Shown here: positions 27,375 through 36,207 of the stretch, in pieces | How the letters are laid out: each line of letters begins with the position of its first letter | Numbering within the stretch: the first letter of the stretch is position 1 | Assembly (NCBI GenBank): GCA_030949605.1 | Contig: JAUZSH010000024.1 | Span: 1-64,000, forward strand | Direction of reading: 5' to 3' | DNA from: Ghiorsea sp. | GTDB taxonomy: Bacteria; Pseudomonadota; Zetaproteobacteria; Mariprofundales; Mariprofundaceae | Length of the DNA: 64,000 bases | Notes under the pieces: model-generated | What the model saw: only the letters and a program-made list of their open reading frames with translations | What the model was told of the DNA's origin: nothing | Database searches by the model: none | Program-made: the position numbers and the translations under genes

Positions 27375-28315
27375 GATAATTGACCGCCTTGGGTAAGCTT
27401 ATGAAACACATCTTCAAGGCTTGCCCGCTCATTGCGCATTTCAAGCAATACCGCACCACTGGCTACGGCAGCATAAAACACGGCTTGAGCAAGTTGACAT
27501 TCAGGGTCGGGATGTTGGATTTCGATATGCGTTACACCATCTTCAACTGCCTTTTGCTGCAACACTTCAACATCGGGTAATGTACTCTGAAGCTGTGTGC
27601 TGAATCTATCTATTTCGCCCTGAATGCTTGCTGAAACCAATACACCACCTTGGGCTTGCTTGGACAATTCGGCAGATGTACCTAATGCCTGCAACTCACC
27701 CTTATCCATAATCATCATGCGGTCGCACACGGCTTCCACTTCGGGCAAGATATGTGAAGATAATAGCACGGTTTTTTGCTCACCCAAGCGGCGAATCAAA
27801 TGACGAATTTCTACAATTTGGTTGGGGTCTAAGCCTGTGGTGGGTTCATCAAGAATCAAACATTCAGGGTCGTGCAACATGGAAGCCGCCAAACCCACGC
27901 GTTGGCGATAACCTTTGGATAATTCATCAATGCGGCGAAACATCACTGCATCCAAACCACATGCACTTGCCATTTCTTTAATTTTGTCTTGGCGTGTGCC
28001 TTGCGGAATGCCGTGCATTTTGCCTGTGAATTGCAAATAAGCTTCCACATCCAAATCATGATAAGACGGCGCATGTTCAGGCAAATAGCCCACCAAGCGT
28101 CGCACTTTCATCGAATCTGCCAAGCTCAATCCACCAATACTTGCATCACCTGAGGAAGGGGGAAGAAAACAGGTGAGCATTTTCATGGTGGTCGACTTTC
28201 CAGCGCCATTGGGGCCAAGTAACCCCATGACTTCGCCACGTTTCACCGTAAAGTTTAAATCTTTGACAGCAAACAAAGCGTCATATTTTCGACAAAGGTT
28301 TTTAACTTTAATCAT
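27371..28315 (-). CDS. ABC transporter ATP-binding protein, GldA-like
   Basis: A 314-residue ATPase. Walker A GLLGPNGAGKSTT, Q-loop YLPEHAPSYHDLDVEAYL, signature ELSKGYRQRVGLAASML, Walker B CLILDEPTTGLDP, H-loop LLSSHILPE. The C-terminal extension (about residues 220-300, with EIQHPDPECQLAQAVFYAAV) is usual for the GldA/CcmA branch. First gene of a four-gene operon (ATPase, permease, GldG-like, DUF4340). It lies downstream of ftsZ on the same strand, with a repeat block between them. Confidence 0.88.
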   Translation of the reverse strand: MIKVKNLCRKYDALFAVKDLNFTVKRGEVMGLLGPNGAGKSTTMKMLTCFLPPSSGDASIGGLSLADSMKVRRLVGYLPEHAPSYHDLDVEAYLQFTGKMHGIPQGTRQDKIKEMASACGLDAVMFRRIDELSKGYRQRVGLAASMLHDPECLILDEPTTGLDPNQIVEIRHLIRRLGEQKTVLLSSHILPEVEAVCDRMMIMDKGELQALGTSAELSKQAQGGVLVSASIQGEIDRFSTQLQSTLPDVEVLQQKAVEDGVTHIEIQHPDPECQLAQAVFYAAVASGAVLLEMRNERASLEDVFHKLTQGGQLS

Positions 28316-28370
28316 GCACGAATTTTAAAAAATTATTTTTCATGATTCAAGCCTCTTTTCCTCGTTCTAC

Positions 28371-28534
28371 CTAGCCCGCATTATTCATAAATCGTCGTGA
28401 TGATTGCGCAGAAACTTTGTTTGCAACGCGTTTTGAAGAAGTTGATTCGTAGCTGTGCTTACGAACAATGGATTAAATACGCCAGGTGAATGAAGAGGTT
28501 GCGCTATGTATGTGTAAACACTTGCAGGGTCTAG
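28371..28534. repeat. CTAG-bounded repeat, copy 1 (chimeric ends)
   Basis: Begins CTAGCCCGCATTATTCAT, the same left end as the next repeat at 28531. It ends CACTTGCAGGGTCTAG, the same right end as the repeat at 63662-63821, with about 50 shared bases (from CCAGGTGAAT). It appears to be a recombinant of two small repeat families and abuts its neighbour at a shared CTAG. Confidence 0.6.
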
Positions 28535-28698
28535 CCCGCATTATTCATAAATCGTCGTGATGATTGCGTAGAACCTTTGTTTACAACGAATTTTAAAGAA
28601 ATCGCTCGTAGCCGCGCTTACTAACGATTGATGAGAGATTTGTTGCGAATAAAGGGACAAGCAAGGGCGCGGCTGTATTTGTGAATAATGCGGGCTAG
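28531..28698. mobile_element. 168-bp MITE-like repeat with CTAGCCCGCATTATTCA ends
   Basis: The first and last 22 bases are inverted repeats with one mismatch (CTAGCCCGCATTATTCA inward), bounded by CTAG at each end. The interior is non-coding. Together with copy 1 it fills the gap between ftsZ and the ABC operon. No ordinary terminator is visible behind ftsZ, so these stem-forming ends may serve as one. Confidence 0.65.
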
Positions 28699-28719
28699 GT
28701 TCTAAAATGTATTCAGCTT

Positions 28720-29883
28720 TTAGTCCGCTTGGTGACGAATCCACGTCGGCACATCATATTTATCATCATATGCTGATGCTTCAGGTGCTGCTTGCGTTTG
28801 CGTATGACCTGAACCCATGGAATAACCCGGTGCAGGTACGCTATCCAGCACAGGGAGCTTGGTTGCACGCAAAGGTTGTACTTTCGCCAGTTTGGGCATG
28901 ACTTGTTTTTGTAAACCTGTTGCCACTACCGTCACGCGCAATTCATCACCTGCATCTTCATCGTAAACCAAGCCACAGTTTACGTTCGCATCTTCATCCA
29001 TCATATTTTGCATGATATTCATCACTTCTTCATATTCAGCCATCGACAAGGACTCTTCTGTTGCCGTCACATTGACCAGCAATCCTTGCGCGCCATGAAT
29101 ATCCACTTCTTCTAACAACGGTGAGGTAATAGCAGCTTCGGCTGCAACACATGCTCGGTCTTCACCCGATGCTGAACCCATACCCATCATGGAAGTGCCT
29201 TGATGCTCTGTCATCACAGCCGTCACATCAGCAAAATCCACATTGATATAACCAGGTTTGGTAATCAACTCTGAAATACCACGTACAGCTTGAAACAAAA
29301 CATCATCCGCCATACGAAAAGTGTCTTTCATGGTGGTATTTTTCCCAGCCATGGCAACCAGCTTTTGATTGGGGATGGTAATGAGCGTATCCACTGCACG
29401 ACTCAGCTCTTCAATCCCATCTTCAGCAAAACGCATTCTACGCTTTCCTTCAAAAGAAAAAGGTTTTGTCACCACGCCAACCGTTAGAATACCCATTTCA
29501 CGCGCAACTTCGGCAATCACAGGTGCTGCTCCTGTGCCCGTGCCGCCACCCATACCTGCTGTGATAAACACCATTTCCGTGTCTGCCAATAATTCTTTAA
29601 TATGCGCGCGGTCAGACTCTGCAGCTTCACGACCAATATCAGGCTTACCACCAGCCCCCAAACCTTTGGTACTGTGTGAACCCAACTGCAAACGTGTTTC
29701 AGCCAAGCTCCGTGCCAACACTTGTGCATCCGTATTGGCTGCAATAAAGTCAATACCCAACAGTTTTTGCTCAATCATATTGTTCAGTGCATTACCACCG
29801 CCACCACCAACACCAACCACTTTGATGCTTGCAACTTGCTTCTCTGTATCATCTAACATAAATTTTAATGGCATGTCATTCAC
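28720..29883 (-). CDS. ftsZ: Cell division protein FtsZ
   Basis: A 387-residue tubulin-like GTPase that forms the Z-ring. IKVVGVGGGGGNALNNMIE, the GTP signature AGMGGGTGTGAAPV, and the synergy-loop region NVDFADVTAVM are intact. A variable linker with Ala/Gln/Pro is followed by the C-terminal peptide DVPTWIRHQ, which binds FtsA and other anchors. Last gene of the dcw cluster, 61 bases downstream of ftsA. ATG 29883 has a GAAGAAGGGG ribosome site. Confidence 0.97.
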   Translation of the reverse strand: MNDMPLKFMLDDTEKQVASIKVVGVGGGGGNALNNMIEQKLLGIDFIAANTDAQVLARSLAETRLQLGSHSTKGLGAGGKPDIGREAAESDRAHIKELLADTEMVFITAGMGGGTGTGAAPVIAEVAREMGILTVGVVTKPFSFEGKRRMRFAEDGIEELSRAVDTLITIPNQKLVAMAGKNTTMKDTFRMADDVLFQAVRGISELITKPGYINVDFADVTAVMTEHQGTSMMGMGSASGEDRACVAAEAAITSPLLEEVDIHGAQGLLVNVTATEESLSMAEYEEVMNIMQNMMDEDANVNCGLVYDEDAGDELRVTVVATGLQKQVMPKLAKVQPLRATKLPVLDSVPAPGYSMGSGHTQTQAAPEASAYDDKYDVPTWIRHQAD

Positions 29884-29944
29884 CCCTTCTTCAATCTTTT
29901 ATATTCTCTTTCTTCAGTATGGTCTGCGTGTCTCCTGAGCATTT

Positions 29945-31168
29945 CTACCCCCCAAACCATTGTCGGAAGCGACTAAAAACACTGGTATCACTTTTCTTTT
30001 TATGACCACCATACTGCTGCTCGCTGCGATAGCGATGACCATATTGAATCAGCCCAACACCTGTTGCATAAATCGGACTATTCACCACGTCCACCAAACC
30101 ACCAATACCTTGTGGGTTACCAAGGCGAACAGGCAATTCAAACACTTCATCTGCAAGTTCTTGCGTGCCTTCTAACAAACTACTACCACCCGTCAATACC
30201 ACACCTGCTGCGACCAATTCTTTATAACCCGAACGTTCCAACTCTTCACGCACCAATTCAAATAATTCCTGCATGCGCGGCTCTAACAATTGCGCCATCA
30301 CTTGCCTTGGCATGGATTGCGGTGGGCGACCCCCAACACGAGGCACTTCCACCGTTTCCTCGGGTGAAATCAATGATGCCATACATGAACCATACTCTTT
30401 TTTCAAAAGGTCTGCTTCTCTGGCTGAGGTGCGTAAGCCCGCTACCAAATCATTGGTCATATGGTCTCCACCCACAGGTATCACTGCTGTATGGCGAATC
30501 GCACCATCAATAAACACGGCCAAATCCGTGGTGCCACCACCAATATCTACCAATAATACACCAATATCTTTTTCATCTTGACTCAACACCGATTCACTGG
30601 ATGCAATCTGCTCCAAGACCATGTCTGCCACATCCAAATTACAACGATTACAACACTTGATAATATTTTGCGCCGAAGACACAGCTCCCGTCACCACATG
30701 CACCCTTGTTTCCAAGCGTACGCCACTCATACCCACAGGCTCACGAATACCATCTTGCCTATCAATAATGTAGCCTTGAGGAAGCACATGTAAAATTTGC
30801 TGGTCGGCTGGAATATTCATCGCTTTAGCCGCCTCGACCACACGCGCCACATCTTCTTCCGTGACTTCTCCATTTTTGGTCGCCACCACACCATGACTAT
30901 TATAACCACGAATATGTGAGCCCGCGATACCCACATACACCTTTTTTATTTCCACATCCGCCATCAACTCTGCTTCTTCAATCGCACGACGAATCGACTC
31001 CACCGTACTTTCGATATTCACCACCACACCACGACGCAAACCTTTGGATACATGTTTACCAATACCAACAATATCAACCCGACCATCTGCCGCAATTTCA
31101 GCAACAATACATGCAATCTTGCTGGTTCCAATATCTAGACCTACAATGATTTGATTGTCTCTGCTCAT
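29945..31168 (-). CDS. ftsA: Cell division protein FtsA
   Basis: A 407-residue actin-like protein that tethers FtsZ to the membrane. IIVGLDIGTSKIACIVAE, the SHIRGYNSHG and 1C-domain region, VLLVDIGGGTTDLAVF and VVLTGGSSLLEG phosphate motifs are present. The C-terminal amphipathic membrane-targeting helix is visible as VFSRFRQWFGG. ATG 31168 (AGGAGC upstream) overlaps the ftsQ stop as TAATG; the frame is open further to 31204 inside ftsQ. Confidence 0.96.
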   Translation of the reverse strand: MSRDNQIIVGLDIGTSKIACIVAEIAADGRVDIVGIGKHVSKGLRRGVVVNIESTVESIRRAIEEAELMADVEIKKVYVGIAGSHIRGYNSHGVVATKNGEVTEEDVARVVEAAKAMNIPADQQILHVLPQGYIIDRQDGIREPVGMSGVRLETRVHVVTGAVSSAQNIIKCCNRCNLDVADMVLEQIASSESVLSQDEKDIGVLLVDIGGGTTDLAVFIDGAIRHTAVIPVGGDHMTNDLVAGLRTSAREADLLKKEYGSCMASLISPEETVEVPRVGGRPPQSMPRQVMAQLLEPRMQELFELVREELERSGYKELVAAGVVLTGGSSLLEGTQELADEVFELPVRLGNPQGIGGLVDVVNSPIYATGVGLIQYGHRYRSEQQYGGHKKKSDTSVFSRFRQWFGG

Positions 31169-31941
31169 TATATTAGCTCCTGCTTGGCTGGTCTGATAAA
31201 CCATCGCTCTGCCATTCTTGCATCAATACGCCAATGCTTTTTCGCCCAACGCGGTTGCTTTAAAATATTGATCACCTGTACCACATTGTACTCAAGGTTG
31301 CCCATCTCAATAAGCCATTGCTCACCCTTGGTAAAGTTCAAACGCCAGCTCTCATCCATTGCAATCAACTCACTCAAACGAAGTAATTGACGCACATCAT
31401 ATTGATGCAACATCTTTAACACCTGACTTGCCGCTTGCAGTTGAGTCAATTCAACACGCAATATGGGTAAATCAATGCTTTCATTGCGTTGCAAAGCACG
31501 GTATGCAACACCCTTATCATCAACCAACATCACTTGCTGGTTTTTCTTATTTTTCCATAAAGCTATCGGCTGCCTTGCTTTGGCTTTGATATACAAATTC
31601 GCAGGCAACACGCGACTCACTTGAACTTGCTCAATATCAGGTATGTACTGCATCAATTCAACCTGTAATATAGAGGCTCGCATATGCCAATAATCTTTAT
31701 CTCGCTGGCTTAAATAATCCTCAATTTGACGTTGAACATGAGCTTCAGCATCAATATCCCAGTACGATACTGATAGTTGTGTATTCAATTGCCACAAACC
31801 AACACCACATAATAACATCATTGAAGCCATCCATACACCCTTAAATAAAGGCTGCAACCAACGCTTACTTGCGACAGATTGAACTGAAACCTTGCGACGG
31901 CGGATATTATCACTGACTTTTCTTTGCTTTAAAAAAAACAC
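31168..31941 (-). CDS. ftsQ: Cell division protein FtsQ
   Basis: A 257-residue bitopic divisome protein. A basic cytoplasmic N-terminus is followed by a membrane helix (GVWMASMMLLCGVGLWQL), then a POTRA domain (ASILQVELMQYIPDIEQVQVSRVLPANLYIKAKARQPIALW) and the FtsQ beta-domain (MLVDDKGVAYRAL, ELIAMDESWRLNF). It links early and late divisome components through FtsB/FtsL. It lies 3 bases after ddl. Confidence 0.92.
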   Translation of the reverse strand: MFFLKQRKVSDNIRRRKVSVQSVASKRWLQPLFKGVWMASMMLLCGVGLWQLNTQLSVSYWDIDAEAHVQRQIEDYLSQRDKDYWHMRASILQVELMQYIPDIEQVQVSRVLPANLYIKAKARQPIALWKNKKNQQVMLVDDKGVAYRALQRNESIDLPILRVELTQLQAASQVLKMLHQYDVRQLLRLSELIAMDESWRLNFTKGEQWLIEMGNLEYNVVQVINILKQPRWAKKHWRIDARMAERWFIRPAKQELI

Positions 31942-31944
31942 CTC

Positions 31945-32853
31945 CTATATTCCTCGTTGCTGTCCCCATGCTGCTTCAAGCAGCATCACGCAAAGCTCTG
32001 TGAAACCAATGCCCGTTGCTGCTGCTGCTTTGGGTAATAAACTTGTCGCGGTCATTCCTGGAATAGTATTAACTTCCAAAACGACTGGCGCGCCAGTATA
32101 AGGTACAATAAGATCCACTCGCGGTGCGCTAGCACACGTTAATGCAACCACTGCTTGCTCGGCAATACGTTTACACTGCTCAATTTGGCTTGGTGAAATT
32201 CTCGCAGGGCAAAAATAATTTGTCGCACCTACGGTATACTTGGATGTGAAATCATACATGCCTGACTTGGGTGCAACCTCCACAGGTGGCAAAGCTTTGT
32301 CATTGAGCACCGATACCGCCACTTCAACGCCCATCACACAATGTTCTACCAACCAATCATCAAGGTTGCTTAAGTTCAGAGTATTCCAACCTTTTTCATC
32401 TTCAATATAATGCAGTCCAACACTTGAACCTTCGGCTATAGGCTTGACAAACACAGGGTATATTAGAGGTCGACCATCCTTCATATGAACATCTTCAGGC
32501 ACACGAATACCCGCATCACTCAACACGCATTTGGTGAGTTTTTTATCCATACACAATGCTGATGCTGCCACATTAGAGCCAGTATAAGGTATTTGCATCA
32601 AGTCCAACAAAGCTTGAATACAGCCATCTTCACCGTATCTGCCATGCAAAGCGATAAAAGCAATATCTGCTTGGGTTTGTTGAATTTGTGCATACCATTG
32701 CGTGGTATCTTCTGATAAGTCCAGTGCGACCACATCCAAGCCTTGGTTTTGTAATGCTTCAAATACAGCTTGCCCAGAACGCAAGGAGATTTCACGCTCT
32801 GCCGATGCGCCACCCATCAGTACGACAATACGTTGGTCTTGAAGTTGACTCAT
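31945..32853 (-). CDS. ddl: D-alanine--D-alanine ligase
   Basis: A 302-residue ATP-grasp enzyme making the D-Ala-D-Ala end of the peptidoglycan stem. VVLMGGASAEREISLRSG, ALHGRYGEDGCIQALL, IPYTGSNVAASALCMDK, FVKPIAEGSSVG and VLEVNTIPGMTATSL cover the family signatures. ATG 32853 overlaps the murB stop (ATGA). DdlB-type position between murB and ftsQ is usual. Confidence 0.96.
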   Translation of the reverse strand: MSQLQDQRIVVLMGGASAEREISLRSGQAVFEALQNQGLDVVALDLSEDTTQWYAQIQQTQADIAFIALHGRYGEDGCIQALLDLMQIPYTGSNVAASALCMDKKLTKCVLSDAGIRVPEDVHMKDGRPLIYPVFVKPIAEGSSVGLHYIEDEKGWNTLNLSNLDDWLVEHCVMGVEVAVSVLNDKALPPVEVAPKSGMYDFTSKYTVGATNYFCPARISPSQIEQCKRIAEQAVVALTCASAPRVDLIVPYTGAPVVLEVNTIPGMTATSLLPKAAAATGIGFTELCVMLLEAAWGQQRGI

Positions 32854-33740
32854 AAGGCGCACCCCACAAGTTTAACTTCAGGTTCAAGTTCAACATTCAT
32901 TTCTTGTTTAACCGTATCTTTTGCCAAACGAATCAGCCCAAGCACGTCCGCACAGCTTGCACCACCTTGATTGACAATAAAGTTGGCATGAACATCAGAT
33001 ATATTGGCTTTACCGATTTGTTTACCTTTAAGCCCAACACTTTCAATCAAACGCGCTGCAAAGTCACCTTCTGGATTTTTAAACACTGAACCACAGTTGG
33101 GCAGATTTAATGGCTGCGTTTGGCTGCGTTTGGCGCGCATCTCACGCATGACCTGTTTCACTTCTTCAGCACCTTTCTCACCAAGCTCAAATGTCGCCGA
33201 TAAAACCACACTTCCTTGTGGCAACGCTGTGTAGCGGTATTGCATGTTCAAGTCTTGGCGGTTGATATGTTGCAGTTGACCATCACGGTTTAATAGTAAA
33301 ATGGATACCAAAGTATCGGAAACTTGCTGCCCAAATGCACCTGCATTCATCGCCACACCACCTCCCAGATCTCCAGGCACGGTGGCCATAAACTCCAAAC
33401 CGCTGAACCCTGATAATGCAGCACGCTGTGCAATTTTACTCATGCGCGCACCTGCACCTGCAAGTAGTGTATGATGGTTCACTTCCAAAGTGTTAAAGTC
33501 GCCCAAGTCTAAAACTAGAGCATCAATACCATCGTCTGCAATCAACAAGTTTGAACCACGACCCATAGGAAATATAGGCAGGTCTTGGGGTATCAAATGC
33601 AATGCTTGCATCAAATCGCTTTGACTTTTAGGGCGGAATAACCAAGCGGCAACGCCACCCACACCCAAAGTTGTGCGCTGAGCCAAAGGTACATCTTGTT
33701 CAATCTTCCCCAAAGAGGAAAGCATGGAGAAATCTGTCAT
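32850..33740 (-). CDS. murB: UDP-N-acetylenolpyruvoylglucosamine reductase
   Basis: A 296-residue FAD enzyme reducing UDP-GlcNAc-enolpyruvate to UDP-MurNAc. NTTLGVGG-type opening (TTLGVGGVAAWLF), FAD motif PMGRGSNLLIADDGIDALVL, GLEFMATVPGDLGGGVAMNAGAFG, catalytic Ser in LPNCGSVFKNPEG, and the C-terminal Glu in ELEPEVKLVG. The absence of long insertions makes it the shorter type II MurB. It overlaps murC by 4 bases and ddl by 4. Confidence 0.95.
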   Translation of the reverse strand: MTDFSMLSSLGKIEQDVPLAQRTTLGVGGVAAWLFRPKSQSDLMQALHLIPQDLPIFPMGRGSNLLIADDGIDALVLDLGDFNTLEVNHHTLLAGAGARMSKIAQRAALSGFSGLEFMATVPGDLGGGVAMNAGAFGQQVSDTLVSILLLNRDGQLQHINRQDLNMQYRYTALPQGSVVLSATFELGEKGAEEVKQVMREMRAKRSQTQPLNLPNCGSVFKNPEGDFAARLIESVGLKGKQIGKANISDVHANFIVNQGGASCADVLGLIRLAKDTVKQEMNVELEPEVKLVGCAL

Positions 33741-35113
33741 GACTTGCCTCCAAGCTTTTGCCGAAGTTGACGAATGAATCCACCAATAGAACCTGCACCC
33801 ATCATTAACACCACATGCCCTTGGTCAAGCTCATCCATCGCCCAAACCTCTGCATCTGCCATGGCTTCAATCACTGCCACATCTTTATGCCCGCGTTTCA
33901 TCATTCCATCAGCCAACCACGCCGAATCCACACCGTGTATAGGGGATTCACTGGCAGCATAAATAGGCAGCAACCTTACTTTGTGCGCAGCATCATACGA
34001 GCCTAAAAAGTCATCATATAAGTCTTGGGTTCGGCTGAATCTATGCGGCTGGAACAACACTGAAATCGTTTGATTTGGCCAACAGGATGTGGCCGCCTGA
34101 AGTGCTGCCAAAATCTCTTTGGGATGATGTGCATAATCATCCACCAACACACCTTTACCCGTTTCAAAACAGTGAAAGCGGCGTTGAACACCTTCAAAGC
34201 TGGCAAACCCTTGGCGAATCACATCAAATTCAATACCCAAATCCAACAGCACAGCAACGGCTGCCAGTGCGTTCTCTGCATTGTGTAGACCAGGCATGGG
34301 TAAGGTCATGGTTTGCACATCACCATCGGCAAAACCAATGGTTAAGTGTTGTTTGTAACCATCCACCACCACCGCTTTCAAATACAAATCAGCTTGCAGG
34401 CTTGTGCCATAAGTGGTGACAGGTCGACACAGCTCATCACGCAACAGTGCCACATTCGGGTGTTCATGATGCAATACCACACGTCCATAAAATGGCGTAA
34501 GGCTAACAAACTGCTTAAAAGCTGCCATCAAGGCTTCAAAATCACCATAGTGATCAAGGTGTTCTGGATCAATATTACTCACCACCGAAATCATGGGTGA
34601 TAAACGCAAGAATGAGCCATCACTCTCATCCGCTTCAGCAACCAACCACTTGCTTTCACCCAGTCGTGCATTGTGGCTGGTCGACATCAGCCGCCCACCG
34701 ATGACGTAGGTTGGGTCTAGACCTGCCACCTCCATAGCATGGGCAATCATGGAGGTAATCGTTGTTTTACCATGGCTTCCTGCCACCGCAATACCTTGCT
34801 TCATACGCATCAGTTCAGCCAACATTTCAGCTCTGGGAATCACAGGGATACCAAGCTTCTTGGCTTCTAAGATTTCAGGGTTTTGTTGGTTAACAGCCGT
34901 GGTCACCACCACCACTTGGGCATCACCCAAATTCTCAGCCGCATGCCCCACCATGACTTTCAGACCAATACCCCTAAGTCTTTGCACATTCGGGCTTTCC
35001 GCTATATCTGAGCCTTGTACGTTAAACCCTTGATTAAACAGCACTTCAGCAATGCCACTCATACCAATGCCACCAATACCTGTAAAATGAATACATTGAA
35101 CCCGTGTTTTCAT
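33737..35113 (-). CDS. murC: UDP-N-acetylmuramate--L-alanine ligase
   Basis: A 458-residue Mur ligase. HFTGIGGIGMSGIAEVL (UDP-sugar site), P-loop VAGSHGKTTITSMIAHAM, NIDPEHLDHYG, and HNAENALAAVAVL are all present. It adds L-Ala to UDP-MurNAc. Start ATG 35113 overlaps the murG stop by 4 bases. Confidence 0.96.
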   Translation of the reverse strand: MKTRVQCIHFTGIGGIGMSGIAEVLFNQGFNVQGSDIAESPNVQRLRGIGLKVMVGHAAENLGDAQVVVVTTAVNQQNPEILEAKKLGIPVIPRAEMLAELMRMKQGIAVAGSHGKTTITSMIAHAMEVAGLDPTYVIGGRLMSTSHNARLGESKWLVAEADESDGSFLRLSPMISVVSNIDPEHLDHYGDFEALMAAFKQFVSLTPFYGRVVLHHEHPNVALLRDELCRPVTTYGTSLQADLYLKAVVVDGYKQHLTIGFADGDVQTMTLPMPGLHNAENALAAVAVLLDLGIEFDVIRQGFASFEGVQRRFHCFETGKGVLVDDYAHHPKEILAALQAATSCWPNQTISVLFQPHRFSRTQDLYDDFLGSYDAAHKVRLLPIYAASESPIHGVDSAWLADGMMKRGHKDVAVIEAMADAEVWAMDELDQGHVVLMMGAGSIGGFIRQLRQKLGGKS

Positions 35114-36207
35114 GGGCTAGCCTCCAGCAGTGGCTCTAACACTCCCACCTGCCGCTTCCCTGCATCTCGAATAGTTTGATGTATACCTGCATGACTCATG
35201 GCTTGTAATGCTACGGGGTTAAACAACAAATGACTTAATTTATGCGTCAGTTTGGCAACATCACATGTTTTTTGCCGCACAATATCCGCAGCTCCCACCT
35301 CTTTCATGCTTAAAGCATTAAAATACTGATGATTATCTGCAGCCCACGGCAATGGCACAAACAAGGCAGGCATACCCACCGCTCCTGCTTCACAGACCGT
35401 CATCGCACCTGCTCTGGCAACCATGAGGCTGGCTTGCGCCAGTAGACTCGGCATATCATGGGAAAAAACTTGCACATCAGCCTCAATGTTCACCTTATCA
35501 TACATGGCTTTCACAGCTTGCACCCGACCATCACCAGCACCCACCAAATGAATCACCCGAAAATCTTTACCTTGCCTAGCAAGGTTTTGACAAGCACACG
35601 GCACGGTATCATTCAAAAACATCGCACCTTGTGAACCGCCCACAATCAATAAACATGGTTTTTCATGTGTTGTATAAACAACTTTCAATATATCGTCGCG
35701 AATTACATTACCTGTCACCACAGATTGGCGACTTCGGTATTGCAAATGTTTCTCTGCTGAGGAGAATCCCAGCATCATCCGCGCACAAAAACGATACAAC
35801 ATGCGGTTGACCAACCCTGGAATAGCATTTTGTTCATACAGCACCACAGGAATACGCGATAATAATGCAGCCACCACACCCGCCACACTGGCATAACCGC
35901 CCACACCAACCAACACATCAGGTCTACTTATTTTCCATGCCTTACGAATCTGCATCACTGATTGAGGCAACTCCCACAATAAAACTTTCACCCGTTGCAT
36001 AAATCCAGCACCTTGCACTGCATGCATATCCAACAGCAACACATCTTCACCGCGCTCAGGTAGCAATGTCGCTTCCAAGCCGCGTTTTGCTCCGATGAAG
36101 TTTACATTCACCTCGCTCATTTGACTGCGAACCGCATCAGCAAGCGCAAGCGCAGGCATCACATGACCGCCTGTGCCACCACCTGCAATACACAACAACT
36201 TACTCAT
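35110..36207 (-). CDS. murG: UDP-GlcNAc:undecaprenyl-PP-MurNAc-pentapeptide transferase
   Basis: A 365-residue GT-B glycosyltransferase making lipid II on the inner face of the membrane. CIAGGGTGGHVMPALALAD, GVGGYASVAGVVAAL, LLIVGGSQGAMFLNDTV, and the UDP-GlcNAc site ARAGAMTVCEAGAVGMPALFVPLPWAADNHQ are clear. ATG 36207 gives the family N-terminus and overlaps the ftsW stop (ATGA); the open frame to 36315 runs inside ftsW. Confidence 0.96.
   Translation of the reverse strand: MSKLLCIAGGGTGGHVMPALALADAVRSQMSEVNVNFIGAKRGLEATLLPERGEDVLLLDMHAVQGAGFMQRVKVLLWELPQSVMQIRKAWKISRPDVLVGVGGYASVAGVVAALLSRIPVVLYEQNAIPGLVNRMLYRFCARMMLGFSSAEKHLQYRSRQSVVTGNVIRDDILKVVYTTHEKPCLLIVGGSQGAMFLNDTVPCACQNLARQGKDFRVIHLVGAGDGRVQAVKAMYDKVNIEADVQVFSHDMPSLLAQASLMVARAGAMTVCEAGAVGMPALFVPLPWAADNHQYFNALSMKEVGAADIVRQKTCDVAKLTHKLSHLLFNPVALQAMSHAGIHQTIRDAGKRQVGVLEPLLEASP

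Noticed and set aside
28541-28744. Minus-strand frame over the CTAG repeats
   Set aside because: Entirely within repeat DNA and the ftsZ end; no family character.
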